50,052 nt of DNA from Petrotoga olearia DSM 13574 (GTDB lineage Bacteria > Thermotogota > Thermotogae > Petrotogales > Petrotogaceae): contig NZ_AZRL01000017.1 in assembly GCF_002895525.1 (NCBI RefSeq), forward strand, positions 1-50,052, written 5' to 3'. A program made the position numbers and the translations under genes. A model generated the notes under the pieces. The model was given only the letters and a program-made list of their open reading frames with translations, made no database searches and had not been told where the DNA came from. Within the stretch, counting starts at the first letter, position 1; every line of letters begins with the position of its first letter. This document shows positions 40,163 to 50,019 of this stretch, piece by piece.

Positions 40163-41257
40163 ATAAAACCGATATTACTTGATGCACCCAATTTAGGGGA
40201 ATTAGAAAAAAAGTATTTGTGCGATTGTATTGACTCTACTGTTGTTTCCTCTGTTGGGGAAAACATTAGAATATTTGAAAATAAATTCGCTGAATATTTA
40301 AAAGCGAAAAAAGCGGTATCAACCCAAAGTGGAACCGCTGCGATTCACCTTGCCTTGTACGAATTAGGAATTGGTCCAGGTGATGAAGTCATCGTACCCG
40401 TACTTACGTTTGTAGCAACAGTAAACCCTATAAAATACGTTGGGGCAACACCAGTTTTTGTAGATGTTGATCCTGAAACTTGGAATATTGATCCAAATGA
40501 AATAGAAAAACATATAACAAACAAAACAAAGGCTATAATACCCGTTCATTTATACGGAAACCCCTGCGATATGAACAAAATAATGGAAATATCAAAAAAA
40601 TATAATATACCAGTTTTAGAAGATGCAACAGAGAGTTTAGGGGCAACATATAAAGATAAATTCACTGGGACCTTTGGGGAAATAAACGCATTTAGTTTCA
40701 ATGGAAATAAGATCATGACAACCGGCGGTGGAGGAATGATTGTAACAAATGATGAAAAAAAAGCCGAACATCTTAAGTTTTTAGTCAATCAGGCAAAAGA
40801 TAATAACACAGATCATTATTTTCATCCGGAAATAGGATTTAATTACAGGATGACAAACTTAGAAGCCAGCTTAGGCTTAGCTCAATTTGAAAGGCTTCCA
40901 GGCTTTCTAAACAAAAAAAGGAAGTTTGCTGAAATATACAAGCAAGGCTTTGAAAACAACGAAAAAATAACTTTTCAAAAGTCTTATGAAGGTGCTATAA
41001 GCTCATATTGGTTACCTTCAATAAAAGTTGAATCCCATAAAACCATACCAGAAATTCAAAAGGAATTGAAAGAAAAGGGAATACCAACGCGAAGAATTTT
41101 CCCCCCAATCGTAGAATTCCCGCCATATAAAGAATATAAGAAAGAAGAGTACAAAAATGCATATGAAATATATAAAAAAGGACTAAATTTACCAGGTTCA
41201 ACGATGAATGATGAAGAACAAATTGAATATATAGTAGAGGTTTTAAACAATGTCTAA
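40163..41257 (+). CDS. legC: LegC family PLP-dependent aminotransferase
   Basis: 364 aa if it begins at ATA 40163, which is 5 nt after GAGGTGG. The alternative GTG at 40154 lies inside that ribosome site. DegT/DnrJ/EryC1 family: STQSGTAAIHLALYELGIGP, FVDVDPETWNIDP, HLYGNPCDM, EDATESLGATY, and the PLP lysine in FSFNGNKIMTTGGGG. LegC transfers an amino group to C4 of the keto sugar made by LegB. It overlaps the next gene by 8 nt. Confidence 0.88.
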   Translation: MKPILLDAPNLGELEKKYLCDCIDSTVVSSVGENIRIFENKFAEYLKAKKAVSTQSGTAAIHLALYELGIGPGDEVIVPVLTFVATVNPIKYVGATPVFVDVDPETWNIDPNEIEKHITNKTKAIIPVHLYGNPCDMNKIMEISKKYNIPVLEDATESLGATYKDKFTGTFGEINAFSFNGNKIMTTGGGGMIVTNDEKKAEHLKFLVNQAKDNNTDHYFHPEIGFNYRMTNLEASLGLAQFERLPGFLNKKRKFAEIYKQGFENNEKITFQKSYEGAISSYWLPSIKVESHKTIPEIQKELKEKGIPTRRIFPPIVEFPPYKEYKKEEYKNAYEIYKKGLNLPGSTMNDEEQIEYIVEVLNNV

Positions 41258-41894
41258 TAGTATTGTGCTAGTTGGTGGAGGTGGCCATTGTAAAGTAGTA
41301 CTTGATGTAATTAAAGAAAATAATTATTACGATGAAATCTTTATAAGTGATTTAAAAGAAAATATTGGTAAAGAGATATTAGATATTAGAATAAAATATG
41401 TGGACGAGCAACTAGCAGATTTGTACAATAAAGGAATTAACTTTGCATTTGTTTCAATGGGGAAGATAAATATTAATGACCAGAGAATGAAATTATACAA
41501 AAAAATCAAAAATATCGGTTTTAAAATTCCAACAATAATTTCAAAGTCTTCCAACGTTTCTATTTATACAGTAATAAGTGGGGGAACATTTATTGGGAAA
41601 AACGCCATTGTTAATCCGGGAGTTAAAATTGGCGAAAACTGTATTATTAACACAGGTGCAATTGTAGAACATGACTGTATAATTGGGGATAATGTGCACA
41701 TAGGGCCAGGTGCAGTTTTGAGTGGGGGAGTAAAAATTGGAGAAAATTCATTTATTGGAACAGGGGTTACAATAATACAAAATACAAATATTGTAGGGAA
41801 TACTTTAATCGGAGCAGGAGCGGTGGTAATAAAAAATATAGCAAGGTCAGGAGTATATGTTGGGAATCCGGCTAAAGAAATAAGGAAGGAATAA
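41250..41894 (+). CDS. legH: NeuD/LegH-type sugar O/N-acyltransferase
   Basis: 214 aa. N-terminal nucleotide-binding region (SIVLVGGGGHCKVVLDVI) and a left-handed beta-helix of hexapeptide repeats (GVKIGENCIINTGAIVEHDC, VHIGPGAVLSGGVKIG) with catalytic His in VEHDC. In this setting it would acetylate the 4-amino group made by LegC. The final GNPAKEIRKE is typical of the family. Confidence 0.88.
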   Translation: MSNSIVLVGGGGHCKVVLDVIKENNYYDEIFISDLKENIGKEILDIRIKYVDEQLADLYNKGINFAFVSMGKININDQRMKLYKKIKNIGFKIPTIISKSSNVSIYTVISGGTFIGKNAIVNPGVKIGENCIINTGAIVEHDCIIGDNVHIGPGAVLSGGVKIGENSFIGTGVTIIQNTNIVGNTLIGAGAVVIKNIARSGVYVGNPAKEIRKE

Positions 41895-41899
41895 AACAC

Positions 41900-43066
41900 A
41901 TGAAAAAAATATGTTTTTTTACAGGAACTCGAGCTGAGTATGGACTATTATATCCTTTAATGAAATTAATAAAAGAAAAAAATGAGTACGAACTTCAAAT
42001 AATTGCATCTGGAATGCATCTTTCACCCGAATTTGGATTAACTTATAAAGAAATAGAAAAAGATGGCTTTAAAATAAATGAAAAAATAGAGATACTTATG
42101 TCAAGCGATTCAGACATAGGAATTAATAAAGCAATAGGTCTTGGTTTAATAAGTTTTTCTGAGACGTTAAAACGTTTAGATCCTGATATATTAATCATAC
42201 TTGGAGATAGATTTGAAGCACTTTCAATGGCTATCTCTTCTTATATAATGAAAATACCTATTGCTCACATTCATGGAGGAGAAAGAACTGAAGGAGCTAT
42301 CGATGAAGGGATTAGACATTCTATTACAAAAATGAGCTATTTGCATTTTACCTCTACGGCAGAATATAGGAAAAGGGTTATTCAATTGGGGGAAATTCCT
42401 GAAAGGGTTTTTAATGTAGGGGCAATTGGATTAGACAATATTAAAAATTTAAAATTATTATCTAAAGAACAAATAGAAGAAACGCTTAATTTTAAATTTG
42501 GCGATAAAAATATTTTGTTTACTTATCATCCCACCACATTAAACACCGATCAGTTGGAAGAAGAAATAGAAGAAATTATGAAAGCGTTAGAAAAATTAAT
42601 TAAAATAGGATACAAAATTATAATAACAAAAAGTAATGCAGATGAAGGTGGAAGATTTATAAATCAATTTATTGATAAATTTTCTGTAAAGCAAAAAGAT
42701 AAAGTATTTGTATCTACGAATTTTGGAACGTTAAAATATCTGTCTATTATGCGTTATGTAGATTTCATTTTGGGAAATTCTTCAAGTGGAATTGTAGAAG
42801 CTCCATCGTTAAAAGTTCCAACAATAAATATCGGAGAAAGACAAAAAGGTAGAGTTATAGGAAATAGTATAATAGACGTGAAACCATTGGAAGAAGAAAT
42901 ACTCAAAGCGGTAAGTATCGCTCAAAATATGGATAGAAAAAAAATCAATAATCCGTATGACCAAGGTGGGGCAACTCAGAAAATTTATGATATTTTAAAA
43001 GATTATCTTGAAAATAATAAAATAAATATAAAAAAAGAATTTTATGATATAAAATTTTCTATATGA
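41900..43066 (+). CDS. legG: Hydrolysing UDP/GDP-sugar 2-epimerase, NeuC/LegG type
   Basis: 388 aa. TGTRAEYGLLYPLMKLI, ILGDRFEALSMAISSY, HIHGGERTEGAIDEGIRHSI, and NSSSGIVEAPSLKVPTINIG identify the NeuC/LegG branch, which inverts C2 and releases the free sugar from the nucleotide. Product: free 2,4-diacetamido-2,4,6-trideoxymannose if the pathway is legionaminate. ATG with AAGGAAGG. Confidence 0.9.
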   Translation: MKKICFFTGTRAEYGLLYPLMKLIKEKNEYELQIIASGMHLSPEFGLTYKEIEKDGFKINEKIEILMSSDSDIGINKAIGLGLISFSETLKRLDPDILIILGDRFEALSMAISSYIMKIPIAHIHGGERTEGAIDEGIRHSITKMSYLHFTSTAEYRKRVIQLGEIPERVFNVGAIGLDNIKNLKLLSKEQIEETLNFKFGDKNILFTYHPTTLNTDQLEEEIEEIMKALEKLIKIGYKIIITKSNADEGGRFINQFIDKFSVKQKDKVFVSTNFGTLKYLSIMRYVDFILGNSSSGIVEAPSLKVPTINIGERQKGRVIGNSIIDVKPLEEEILKAVSIAQNMDRKKINNPYDQGGATQKIYDILKDYLENNKINIKKEFYDIKFSI

Positions 43067-43079
43067 AAGGAGAATTCCT

Positions 43080-44102
43080 ATGCTAAAAAGAGGAGTTTTT
43101 ATTATTGCAGAGGCTGGAGTAAATCACAATGGCGATATAAACTTAGCATATAAACTAATCGATGAAGCAAAAGAAGCTGGGGCAGATGCGGTTAAATTCC
43201 AAACATTTAAAGCGGAAAAAGTCCTTTCCAAATATACAAAAATGGCTGATTATCAAAAAAAGAATTTAGGAAAAGAAGTGTCACAAATTGATATGGTAAA
43301 AAGTCTGGAATTATCATACAATGATTTTGAAAAATTGAAAAATTATTCCGATGAGAAAGACATAATTTTTTTGTCTTCGCCTTTTGATGAAGAAAGCGTG
43401 GATTTTTTGGACAAATTAGTACCATATTACAAAATCCCTTCAGGGGAAATTGTGAATTATCCGTATCTAAAGCATATTGCAAGTAAAAATAAACCAATAA
43501 TAATGTCCGCGGGAATGGCCAACTTGTCGAATGTAGAAAAGGCTTTAGATACAATATATTCAGTGAATAACACCGTAGAAATTTATTTACTTCATTGCAC
43601 CACTAATTATCCCTGTCCATATGATGAAGTTAATCTAAAAGCTATGTTGACGTTAAAAGACGCTTTTAAGCTCCCTGTAGGATACTCTGATCATACACTT
43701 GGAATAGAAGTACCTATAGCAGCAGTTGCTTTAGGAGCTCAAGTAATAGAAAAACATTTCACTTTAGATAAAAACATGCCAGGACCTGATCATAAAGCTT
43801 CTTTAAATCCCGCCGAATTAAAAAGCATGGTAAAAGCAATTAGAAATATTGAAATTGCCTTAGGAACTGGAATAAAAAAACCCAATAAAAGTGAAGAAGA
43901 AATAGAAAACGTTGTTAGAAAAAAATTAGTAGCTTCAAGAGATATAGAAGCTGGAAAAATCATATCAGAAAAAGATATTGCTATAAAAAGATCTAATGAA
44001 GGACTAGTCCCAGAGTTTTTAGACATTATAGTTGGTAAGAAAATAATCAAAGAAATAAAAGAAGATGAAGGTTATACTTGGCAACATTTTATGGAGGAAT
44101 AA
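43080..44102 (+). CDS. legI: Nonulosonate synthase, NeuB/LegI type
   Basis: 340 aa. Condenses the mannose derivative with phosphoenolpyruvate. IIAEAGVNHNGDINLAYKLI, ADAVKFQTFKAEKVLS, SSPFDEESVDFL, KIPSGEIVNYPYL, HCTTNYPCPYDEVNLKAM, GYSDHTLGIEVPIAAVALGA and EKHFTLDK form the TIM barrel. The last about 60 residues are an antifreeze-like SAF domain (LVASRDIEAGKIISEKDIAI). ATG with AAAGGAG. Confidence 0.93.
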   Translation: MLKRGVFIIAEAGVNHNGDINLAYKLIDEAKEAGADAVKFQTFKAEKVLSKYTKMADYQKKNLGKEVSQIDMVKSLELSYNDFEKLKNYSDEKDIIFLSSPFDEESVDFLDKLVPYYKIPSGEIVNYPYLKHIASKNKPIIMSAGMANLSNVEKALDTIYSVNNTVEIYLLHCTTNYPCPYDEVNLKAMLTLKDAFKLPVGYSDHTLGIEVPIAAVALGAQVIEKHFTLDKNMPGPDHKASLNPAELKSMVKAIRNIEIALGTGIKKPNKSEEEIENVVRKKLVASRDIEAGKIISEKDIAIKRSNEGLVPEFLDIIVGKKIIKEIKEDEGYTWQHFMEE

Positions 44103-44105
44103 CTC

Positions 44106-44825
44106 GTGTATAATAATAAAAGTTTTTTAGCTATAATTCCTGCAAGGGGTGGATCAAAAGGAATAAAAGATAAGAATATAATTAATCTAAAAGGTAAACC
44201 ATTAATAGCTTATACTATAGATGCGGCAAAAGAATCTCAGGTATTTGATGAAATTATAGTTTCAACGGATTCTTTAAAAATTGCTGAAATATCAAAAAGT
44301 TTTGGTGCCAAAGTCCCTTTTCTGAGACCAGAGAAATTGGCCAGTGATAATGCTAAAACTGTAGACGTCATTATTCATGCCTTGAATTATTACGTAAATA
44401 AAAACATAGAATTTGATTATTTTATGTTATTACAGCCAACATCGCCTTTAAGAAATTCCAAAGACATTAAAAATGCTGTTAATTTATTGTTTGAAAAAAA
44501 TGCTAATTCAGTAGTTAGCGTTTGTGAGACTGAACATTCACCATTATGGAGTAATACACTTCCAGATGATTTGTCACTTGCAAATTTCATCAAACAAGAA
44601 GTAAAAAATATACCAAGACAGGAATTGCCAAAGTATTACAGAATAAATGGAGCTATATATATTTCAAATGTTGATTTTTTCATTAGAGAGAAAGATTTTT
44701 ATGGAGAAAAAAGTTATGCATATATAATGCCACCTGAGAGATCTATAGATATTGACAACTTGGTCGATTTGAAATTAGTAGAGATATTGTTAGGAGGCGT
44801 CTATGAAGATAAAAGAGATCAATGA
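44106..44825 (+). CDS. legF: CMP-nonulosonate cytidylyltransferase, NeuA/LegF type
   Basis: 239 aa. Activates the nine-carbon acid with CTP. LAIIPARGGSKGIKDKNIIN, VSTDSLKIAEI, LLQPTSPLRNSKDI, and INGAIYISNVD plus SIDIDNLVDL match. GTG start with GGAGG 8 nt upstream. It overlaps the next gene by 23 nt. Confidence 0.92.
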   Translation: MYNNKSFLAIIPARGGSKGIKDKNIINLKGKPLIAYTIDAAKESQVFDEIIVSTDSLKIAEISKSFGAKVPFLRPEKLASDNAKTVDVIIHALNYYVNKNIEFDYFMLLQPTSPLRNSKDIKNAVNLLFEKNANSVVSVCETEHSPLWSNTLPDDLSLANFIKQEVKNIPRQELPKYYRINGAIYISNVDFFIREKDFYGEKSYAYIMPPERSIDIDNLVDLKLVEILLGGVYEDKRDQ

Positions 44826-45840
44826 TTTTACTTTGATAAGTAAAGATGCAACTATGGATCATATAATTGAGAATTTGAACAAATCAACTTATAAAATACT
44901 TTTTGTTTCTGAAAACAACAAAATCCTTGGCACCCTTACTGATGGAGATATTAGAAGATATATTTATGATAAAAAAAACAACTTATCTAAGTTAAAAGCT
45001 AAAGACATGATGAATTCAAAATTTAAATATATATATGAAGATGAATATGAAAAGCTATCCTATAACGATCTTCTAAAATACAATGTTGAGTACTTGCCAG
45101 TTTTAAACAAGAACATGGAGATTATTAAGGTAATAAGAATCCCCATAAATTTTCAAGAAATATCAAAACTAAAAACAAAAGTCTTGATAATGGCTGGGGG
45201 GAAAGGTACAAGGCTTTATCCTTTAACTAAAGTTGTTCCTAAGCCTTTGGTACCTTTTAGAGATAAAACAATAATAGAACAAATAATGGAGCAATTCATT
45301 AATTCAGGATTCGATGAATTTATTTTAAGTGTGAATTACAAAAAAGAACTTATTAAAAATTATTTTATGGACTTAAAGTATGACATTAAATATATTGAAG
45401 AAAAAGATTTTCTTGGAACAGCGGGGAGCATATCTTATCTAAGGTTTTACGATATAACAAAACCTTTTTTTGTTGCAAATTGTGATGTTTTATTGAATAT
45501 AGATTTTTCCGAAGTCCTTGAATATCATTTAAAGGAAAATGCTGATATTACCATTGTTTCTTCAAAAGAAAATATCGATGTTGCTTACGGAGTAATAAGA
45601 TTTGACGAAAAGAACAATTTTTTGCAAATAGATGAAAAGCCTAACTACGAATTTTTTGTAAATACAGGTATATACGTTCTAAATCCAGAAATAATAGAGC
45701 TGATTGAGTTAGAAGAAAAGATAGATATGCCTGAATTATTAAAAAGGGCAAGGGCTGCCAATAAAACCATAAAAGTTTATCAATCAAAATCAAAAATGAC
45801 CGACATTGGTCAATGGGAATATTATAAAAAATTTTTGTAG
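44803..45840 (+). CDS. ptmE: CBS-domain sugar nucleotidyltransferase, PtmE/LegX type
   Basis: 345 aa. Two CBS motifs (about 5-115: TLISKDATMDHI, VSENNKILGTLTDGDIRRYI) precede a nucleotidyltransferase domain (IMAGGKGTRLYPLTKVVPKP, GTAGSI, VANCDVLLNIDF). In Campylobacter PtmE makes the GDP-linked amino sugar that feeds LegB, so this gene supplies the pathway's first activated intermediate. ATG with AGGAGG. Confidence 0.87.
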   Translation: MKIKEINDFTLISKDATMDHIIENLNKSTYKILFVSENNKILGTLTDGDIRRYIYDKKNNLSKLKAKDMMNSKFKYIYEDEYEKLSYNDLLKYNVEYLPVLNKNMEIIKVIRIPINFQEISKLKTKVLIMAGGKGTRLYPLTKVVPKPLVPFRDKTIIEQIMEQFINSGFDEFILSVNYKKELIKNYFMDLKYDIKYIEEKDFLGTAGSISYLRFYDITKPFFVANCDVLLNIDFSEVLEYHLKENADITIVSSKENIDVAYGVIRFDEKNNFLQIDEKPNYEFFVNTGIYVLNPEIIELIELEEKIDMPELLKRARAANKTIKVYQSKSKMTDIGQWEYYKKFL

Positions 45841-45984
45841 TTGAAACAGTACAATAGTTTGCGAATTAAAAGTTCGTTTTTAAAACTGAGCAAAATTATG
45901 GGAAATTTAGTTTTTTCACTTTTTAACACGTTAAAAATATAGAAATCTTTCAGGAAAAAGAAAGTAATATGAAGAAGGTAGAAA

Positions 45985-47391
45985 ATGATAGATTCAATTA
46001 AAAAGATAATGAACAATAGGGTAGTTAAAGCTGGTAGTTGGTATACTTTTACTAATTTTTTTACAAAAGGTGTCGCTTTTCTAACTATCCCTATCTTCAC
46101 AAGATTATTAACCCCAGCCGATTATGGTGTTACTTCATTGTATACCTCATGGTTATCGATCCTAACTGTAATTATAAGTTTAGACTTAATGGGGAGTATA
46201 GGAAGAGGAAAGTTTGATTTTAAAGAAGATTACGATGGTTTCGCCTCATCTGTTGCTTTTTTAGGTTTTTTGAGTTTTTTAATATTTTCAATCATTTTAG
46301 TTATATTTAGAAATGCATTTAGTGCTTTCATGGGGTTAGACCTTCCATTGTTTTATATTTTAATTTTCCATTCTTTTTTTGATTTTATTCTGAATTTTAC
46401 AAATGCAAAATTTAGATTTGAATATAAATATAAGATAGTGTCTATGGTTACAATTTTGACTTCTTTAGTGGGAGTAGCATTATCAATCTATTTCATTTTA
46501 AATATTTTTGAAGCAAACAGAGCTCTTGGAAAAATAAGTGGTCAATTTCTTCCTATAAGTATTATAGGTTCTTTTTATTTTATCTTTTTATTATCAAAAG
46601 GGAAAAAATTTATTAATTTAAGGTATTGGAAATATGCCTTATTATTGTCAATACCTTTAATACCTCATAATTTATCAGGAATAATCAATGCACAGTTCGA
46701 CAGAATAATTATTGACAAATTTTTAGGTAGCACTCCCACAGGAATTTATAGTTTTGCCTATAATGTAGGGATGATTGTCACCGTCATATTAGTAGCGGGT
46801 AATACTGCATGGATTCCTTGGTTTTATGAAAAAATGGAAAACAAGGAATATTTAAAGATAAAAAAAAGAGGTAATTTGTATCGAGACCTTTTCACCATGG
46901 CTTATGGAGCCATTTTGATGTTTAGCCCAGAACTAATAAAAATAATGGCTGATGAAAGTTATTGGGAAGGTCTTATAATAATTCCTTATGTTTTTGGAGC
47001 GTATTATTTCCAATTTTTATACACCTTTGAAGCGAATGTAGAATTTTTTCTTAAAAAACCCGCATTAATTTCAATTGGGACGATACTTTCTGCTGTGATA
47101 AATGTAGTTTTGAATATTTGGCTAATTCCTATTTTTGGGTATATTGCCGCTGCAGTTACTACTTTAATATCTTATATTTTTTTATTTATTTTCCATTATC
47201 TTATGACCAACAAGATTATCAAGAAAACTGTTTATGGAATAAGGTTCCATTTGATATCAATTCTTTATGTTACAATAATTACTTTATATTTCGTGCTTTT
47301 TCAGTCGATGCTTTTACCACGATTGATAGGTCTTCTAGGAATATTAGGTTACTTTTATTTTTCTTCGTTCAGAAAATATTTGAAAGATTAA
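45985..47391 (+). CDS. wzx: Wzx-type polysaccharide flippase
   Basis: 468 aa with about 12-14 membrane helices and the MATE-like flippase start GSWYTFTNFFTKGVAFLTIP followed by FTRLLTPADYG. Moves lipid-linked repeat units across the inner membrane. ATG with GAAGGTAG; separated by 144 nt from ptmE, a gap in which I see no gene. Confidence 0.9.
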   Translation: MIDSIKKIMNNRVVKAGSWYTFTNFFTKGVAFLTIPIFTRLLTPADYGVTSLYTSWLSILTVIISLDLMGSIGRGKFDFKEDYDGFASSVAFLGFLSFLIFSIILVIFRNAFSAFMGLDLPLFYILIFHSFFDFILNFTNAKFRFEYKYKIVSMVTILTSLVGVALSIYFILNIFEANRALGKISGQFLPISIIGSFYFIFLLSKGKKFINLRYWKYALLLSIPLIPHNLSGIINAQFDRIIIDKFLGSTPTGIYSFAYNVGMIVTVILVAGNTAWIPWFYEKMENKEYLKIKKRGNLYRDLFTMAYGAILMFSPELIKIMADESYWEGLIIIPYVFGAYYFQFLYTFEANVEFFLKKPALISIGTILSAVINVVLNIWLIPIFGYIAAAVTTLISYIFLFIFHYLMTNKIIKKTVYGIRFHLISILYVTIITLYFVLFQSMLLPRLIGLLGILGYFYFSSFRKYLKD

Positions 47392-47559
47392 AATACTTAA
47401 GTCCGGTGTTATATCTAGCATAATACTGCTTTTTCAACCAAATTATGACTTAATTACCCCCCTTGCGTAATATAATCATTGAAAAATCATTTGCTAACTT
47501 CGAAGCACAAAATTAAGAGTTAGATTGGGAATCACAGATAAAGTTTGAAGAACGGATAA

Positions 47560-48384
47560 AAAGAACGGTATCTTTTGGAAAGAGCTTTCTTTCGTTCTTT
47601 TTGGGGATTATACTCATTTTCTTCCGATTTTTCTGTTGGGGGTTACTATATTAATTGGTGTTTTAGAGAGATTTTCTACATTGGCTGTTCGTATGAAAAA
47701 AAGAGGTATTGCGTTTTCTACGTTGAGGGTAATAAGGGGTTTACTACGTTTTGGACTCCCGTTTCTTACGAGAGTTATGAAAAAGAGCCCGAGAGTAAGG
47801 GGATTTTTGAGAAGGCTTCTGTGTTTATTGCTGCTGCGATGTTTGTGTTTGGATTGCTGTTAGTTGTCTTTAAAGATGTGATATTTTTGCTTTTAGAAAG
47901 CTCTTATAGGGAGGCTGCTGGGATCAGCTCTTTTTTGATTTTGATGCCTATTATGTATACTGTTTCTGAAACAACGGTTGTGGGTATCAATTTTAAGAAA
48001 AAGACATATTGGCATATGTTGATAGCAAGTGTGGCAGCAGGGGTTAACGTGTTTGGGAATTTGATGCTTGTTCCTGTGTATGGTGCAAAAGGTGCAGCAT
48101 TTTCTACAGGGGTGTCGTATATAGTTTTCTTTTGTATGAGGACGTTTATATCTAAGAGATTGTTCCCTGTTAATTATCATTTGGCTAAATTTTTTATCAG
48201 TACCTTTGTTTTTGTGATCGTTGCTTTTATAAACACTTTTGTTCCTAATATGGTTTATCAGGTTGTATCTGCTGTTTTGGGTTTGATCGTTGTGATGTTT
48301 GTGTATAGAGATCAGGTGAAATATGTGTTTGATTTAGGGATTGATTTGATGAGGGAAGTGAAGGAGAGGGTTGCTAGCAGGTGA
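47560..48384 (+). pseudogene. Decayed second flippase, 5' truncated and frameshifted
   Basis: The first part reads in one frame (WKELSFVLFGDYTHFLPIFL, then KKRGIAFSTLRVIRGLLRFG LPF), then a frameshift near 47765-47790 moves the match to another frame (YEKEPESKGIFEKASVFIAA onward to ERVASR). The product is the C-terminal half of a membrane flippase. No start or ribosome site. Codon use is G-richer at third positions than in the intact flippase, which suggests a different origin. Confidence 0.7.
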
Positions 48385-48388
48385 GAAA

Positions 48389-48559
48389 TTAGCGCCCTTC
48401 CCCCGCTGCCCACCCATTTTTAAGGAATGGGCCCTACGGTCCCTTAAACTCGGGGGAGTAAGGGGGTTACGACCTCCAGCTTGTCCATCTTAGGCCACCT
48501 AACTTACTTTGGGGGTATCATTTGAGGTGGTTTTGTTATAGAATTAAACAGGTGATTAT
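48389..48559 (-). repeat. Dispersed GC-rich repeat and flanking remnants
   Basis: TTAGCGCCCTTCCCCCGCTG then CCCACCC (minus-strand G4), then a GGGCCCTACGGTCCC hairpin-like segment near 48427-48443. The rest shows nothing recognisable. Confidence 0.75.
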
Positions 48560-49084
48560 ATGGAAAGAAGAAAATATATAATAATATCATTAATTTTTTT
48601 AATTTTTTGGGTTGGAGTTATTTTGTTTTTTGGAACAAGAAATCCAGAGGAATCTTCAAATCAATCTTATTTTGTCTATAATGTTATTAAATCAATAGAT
48701 AATGTATTTGATTTTTCAGATACAAAATGGTTTAGAGAGATAGAAGTATTTTTAAAGAAGTTGTGGCTTGGAGATCAATATGCTGATTCCATAGCACTTG
48801 TTAGAAAAAGTGCGCATTTTGGAATATATTTTATACTTGGTGTGTTTTCTTGGTTGTTTGGATATTTGTATTCAAAGAGATTATTGATAGGGACTTTACT
48901 TGGAGTATCTTTACCAGCACTTATAGCTGCATTAGATGAATATTCTCAAGAGTTTGTTGGCAGAGGTTCTTCATTGAATGATGTTCTTATAGATATTTCA
49001 GGAGCTGTTTTTGCTAATATAATAATTTTGGTAATTTATGTGGTTTATAAGATTTGTAAGGAGATTTATCTAAGGTATAAATAA
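48560..49084 (+). CDS. VanZ family membrane protein
   Basis: 174 aa with four to five membrane helices. Characteristic VanZ segments: VRKSAHFGIYFILGVFSWLF (KxxHFxxY), LPALIAALDEYSQEFVGRGS and SLNDVLIDISGAVFAN. VanZ relatives include teicoplanin-resistance proteins; the role here is unknown. Own start after the repeat block, ATG with no strong ribosome site (CAGGTGATT). Confidence 0.88.
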   Translation: MERRKYIIISLIFLIFWVGVILFFGTRNPEESSNQSYFVYNVIKSIDNVFDFSDTKWFREIEVFLKKLWLGDQYADSIALVRKSAHFGIYFILGVFSWLFGYLYSKRLLIGTLLGVSLPALIAALDEYSQEFVGRGSSLNDVLIDISGAVFANIIILVIYVVYKICKEIYLRYK

Positions 49085-49111
49085 AACGCTATCCATTTTT
49101 AGATAGCGTTT
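49084..49111. terminator. Hairpin between vanZ-like gene and Rpn copy 5
   Basis: AAACGCTATC-N8-GATAGCGTTT, 10-bp stem. T-rich on the minus strand, so it may end both the convergent genes. Confidence 0.7.
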
Positions 49112-49179
49112 GAAGTTACTAAATGAAAAGTGTACCACCCTATCACACAATTCCTGTATAATGAATTTGGTAAAAAAGA

Positions 49180-49965
49180 TTATTTCAATATTTCTTTTAA
49201 TTCTTCCATGGTTATTTCTAGTAAATTATCTCCTATGTAATCTATCGTTTTTTCATCCGCTTTTCTTATCTTATCTTTTATCTCTTGGGTTAATTCGTTA
49301 CCAAATCTTTTGTTTAATATTCTAATTGCAAATTCTCTTTCTCCTTCAAGTTTTCCTTTTTCCATTCCTTCATTCCTCAGCTTTTCAGCTATTGTCATAA
49401 CTATTTCACCCCTTCCAGGCATTATTTCTTTTTGTACCTTTAATATATCTTCTATCGTTATATCTTCCCTTACGTTTAGTAGGTAGATCATACACCCTTC
49501 AAACCATTCATGTACCTGTTCTTCTGGTAGTTGGTTTATGTATGCGAATACTATTGCTAATCTTTCTTTAAATTCTTTTTCGGTCATTGCCGTTCCTGCT
49601 CTCATTGCTTCTAATGCAACTTTCGTCGCTGTTAATCCTATTATCCTTTTTTTCCCTTTGATTGAGAAGTCACATATTTCATATCGGTATGTAGGTAAGT
49701 ATGTTTTTAGTTCATTTGGTAAATCTTCTATCCCTTGTACCATATTTGATAAGTTCGTTTCTACGTTCCAGACTTCTCTTCCATGGTATATTACCATCGG
49801 TATTATTATCGGAACCTTTTTTGTTTTGGGATCGTATTTTTCTTCCCATATGCTCGTAATGTATCTCAACAGTTGAAAGATTACTTTCCCTTCAATGTAG
49901 CTTTTGTGTTCCATTAGAATGTATATATAGCCATCTTGTCCTTTTATCTTTGTTTTGTACAACAT
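49180..49965 (-). pseudogene. N-terminally truncated Rpn gene (Rpn copy 5)
   Basis: 261 aa, with the same deletion as at 18310: it begins at the Met after the lost catalytic Asp, and TATAATTATG again fuses the -10 box to the ATG. Middle part nearly identical to Rpn copies 1 and 3. The C-terminal module (RILNKRFGNELTQEIKDKIR then DYIGDNLLEI) instead matches Rpn copy 2. Internal GAGGA plus ATG at 49365 could give a 61-aa C-terminal product. Confidence 0.75.
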
Positions 49966-50019
49966 AATTATACCATATTTTGAAGGTGAGCTATTTTATT
50001 ATCCAACTCTTGTTTAATA

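Noticed and set aside
41564-41899. 111-aa minus-strand frame over the acetyltransferase gene
   Set aside because: It is a shadow of the hexapeptide-repeat coding sequence; no ribosome site and an implausible Pro/Thr/Ile-rich composition.
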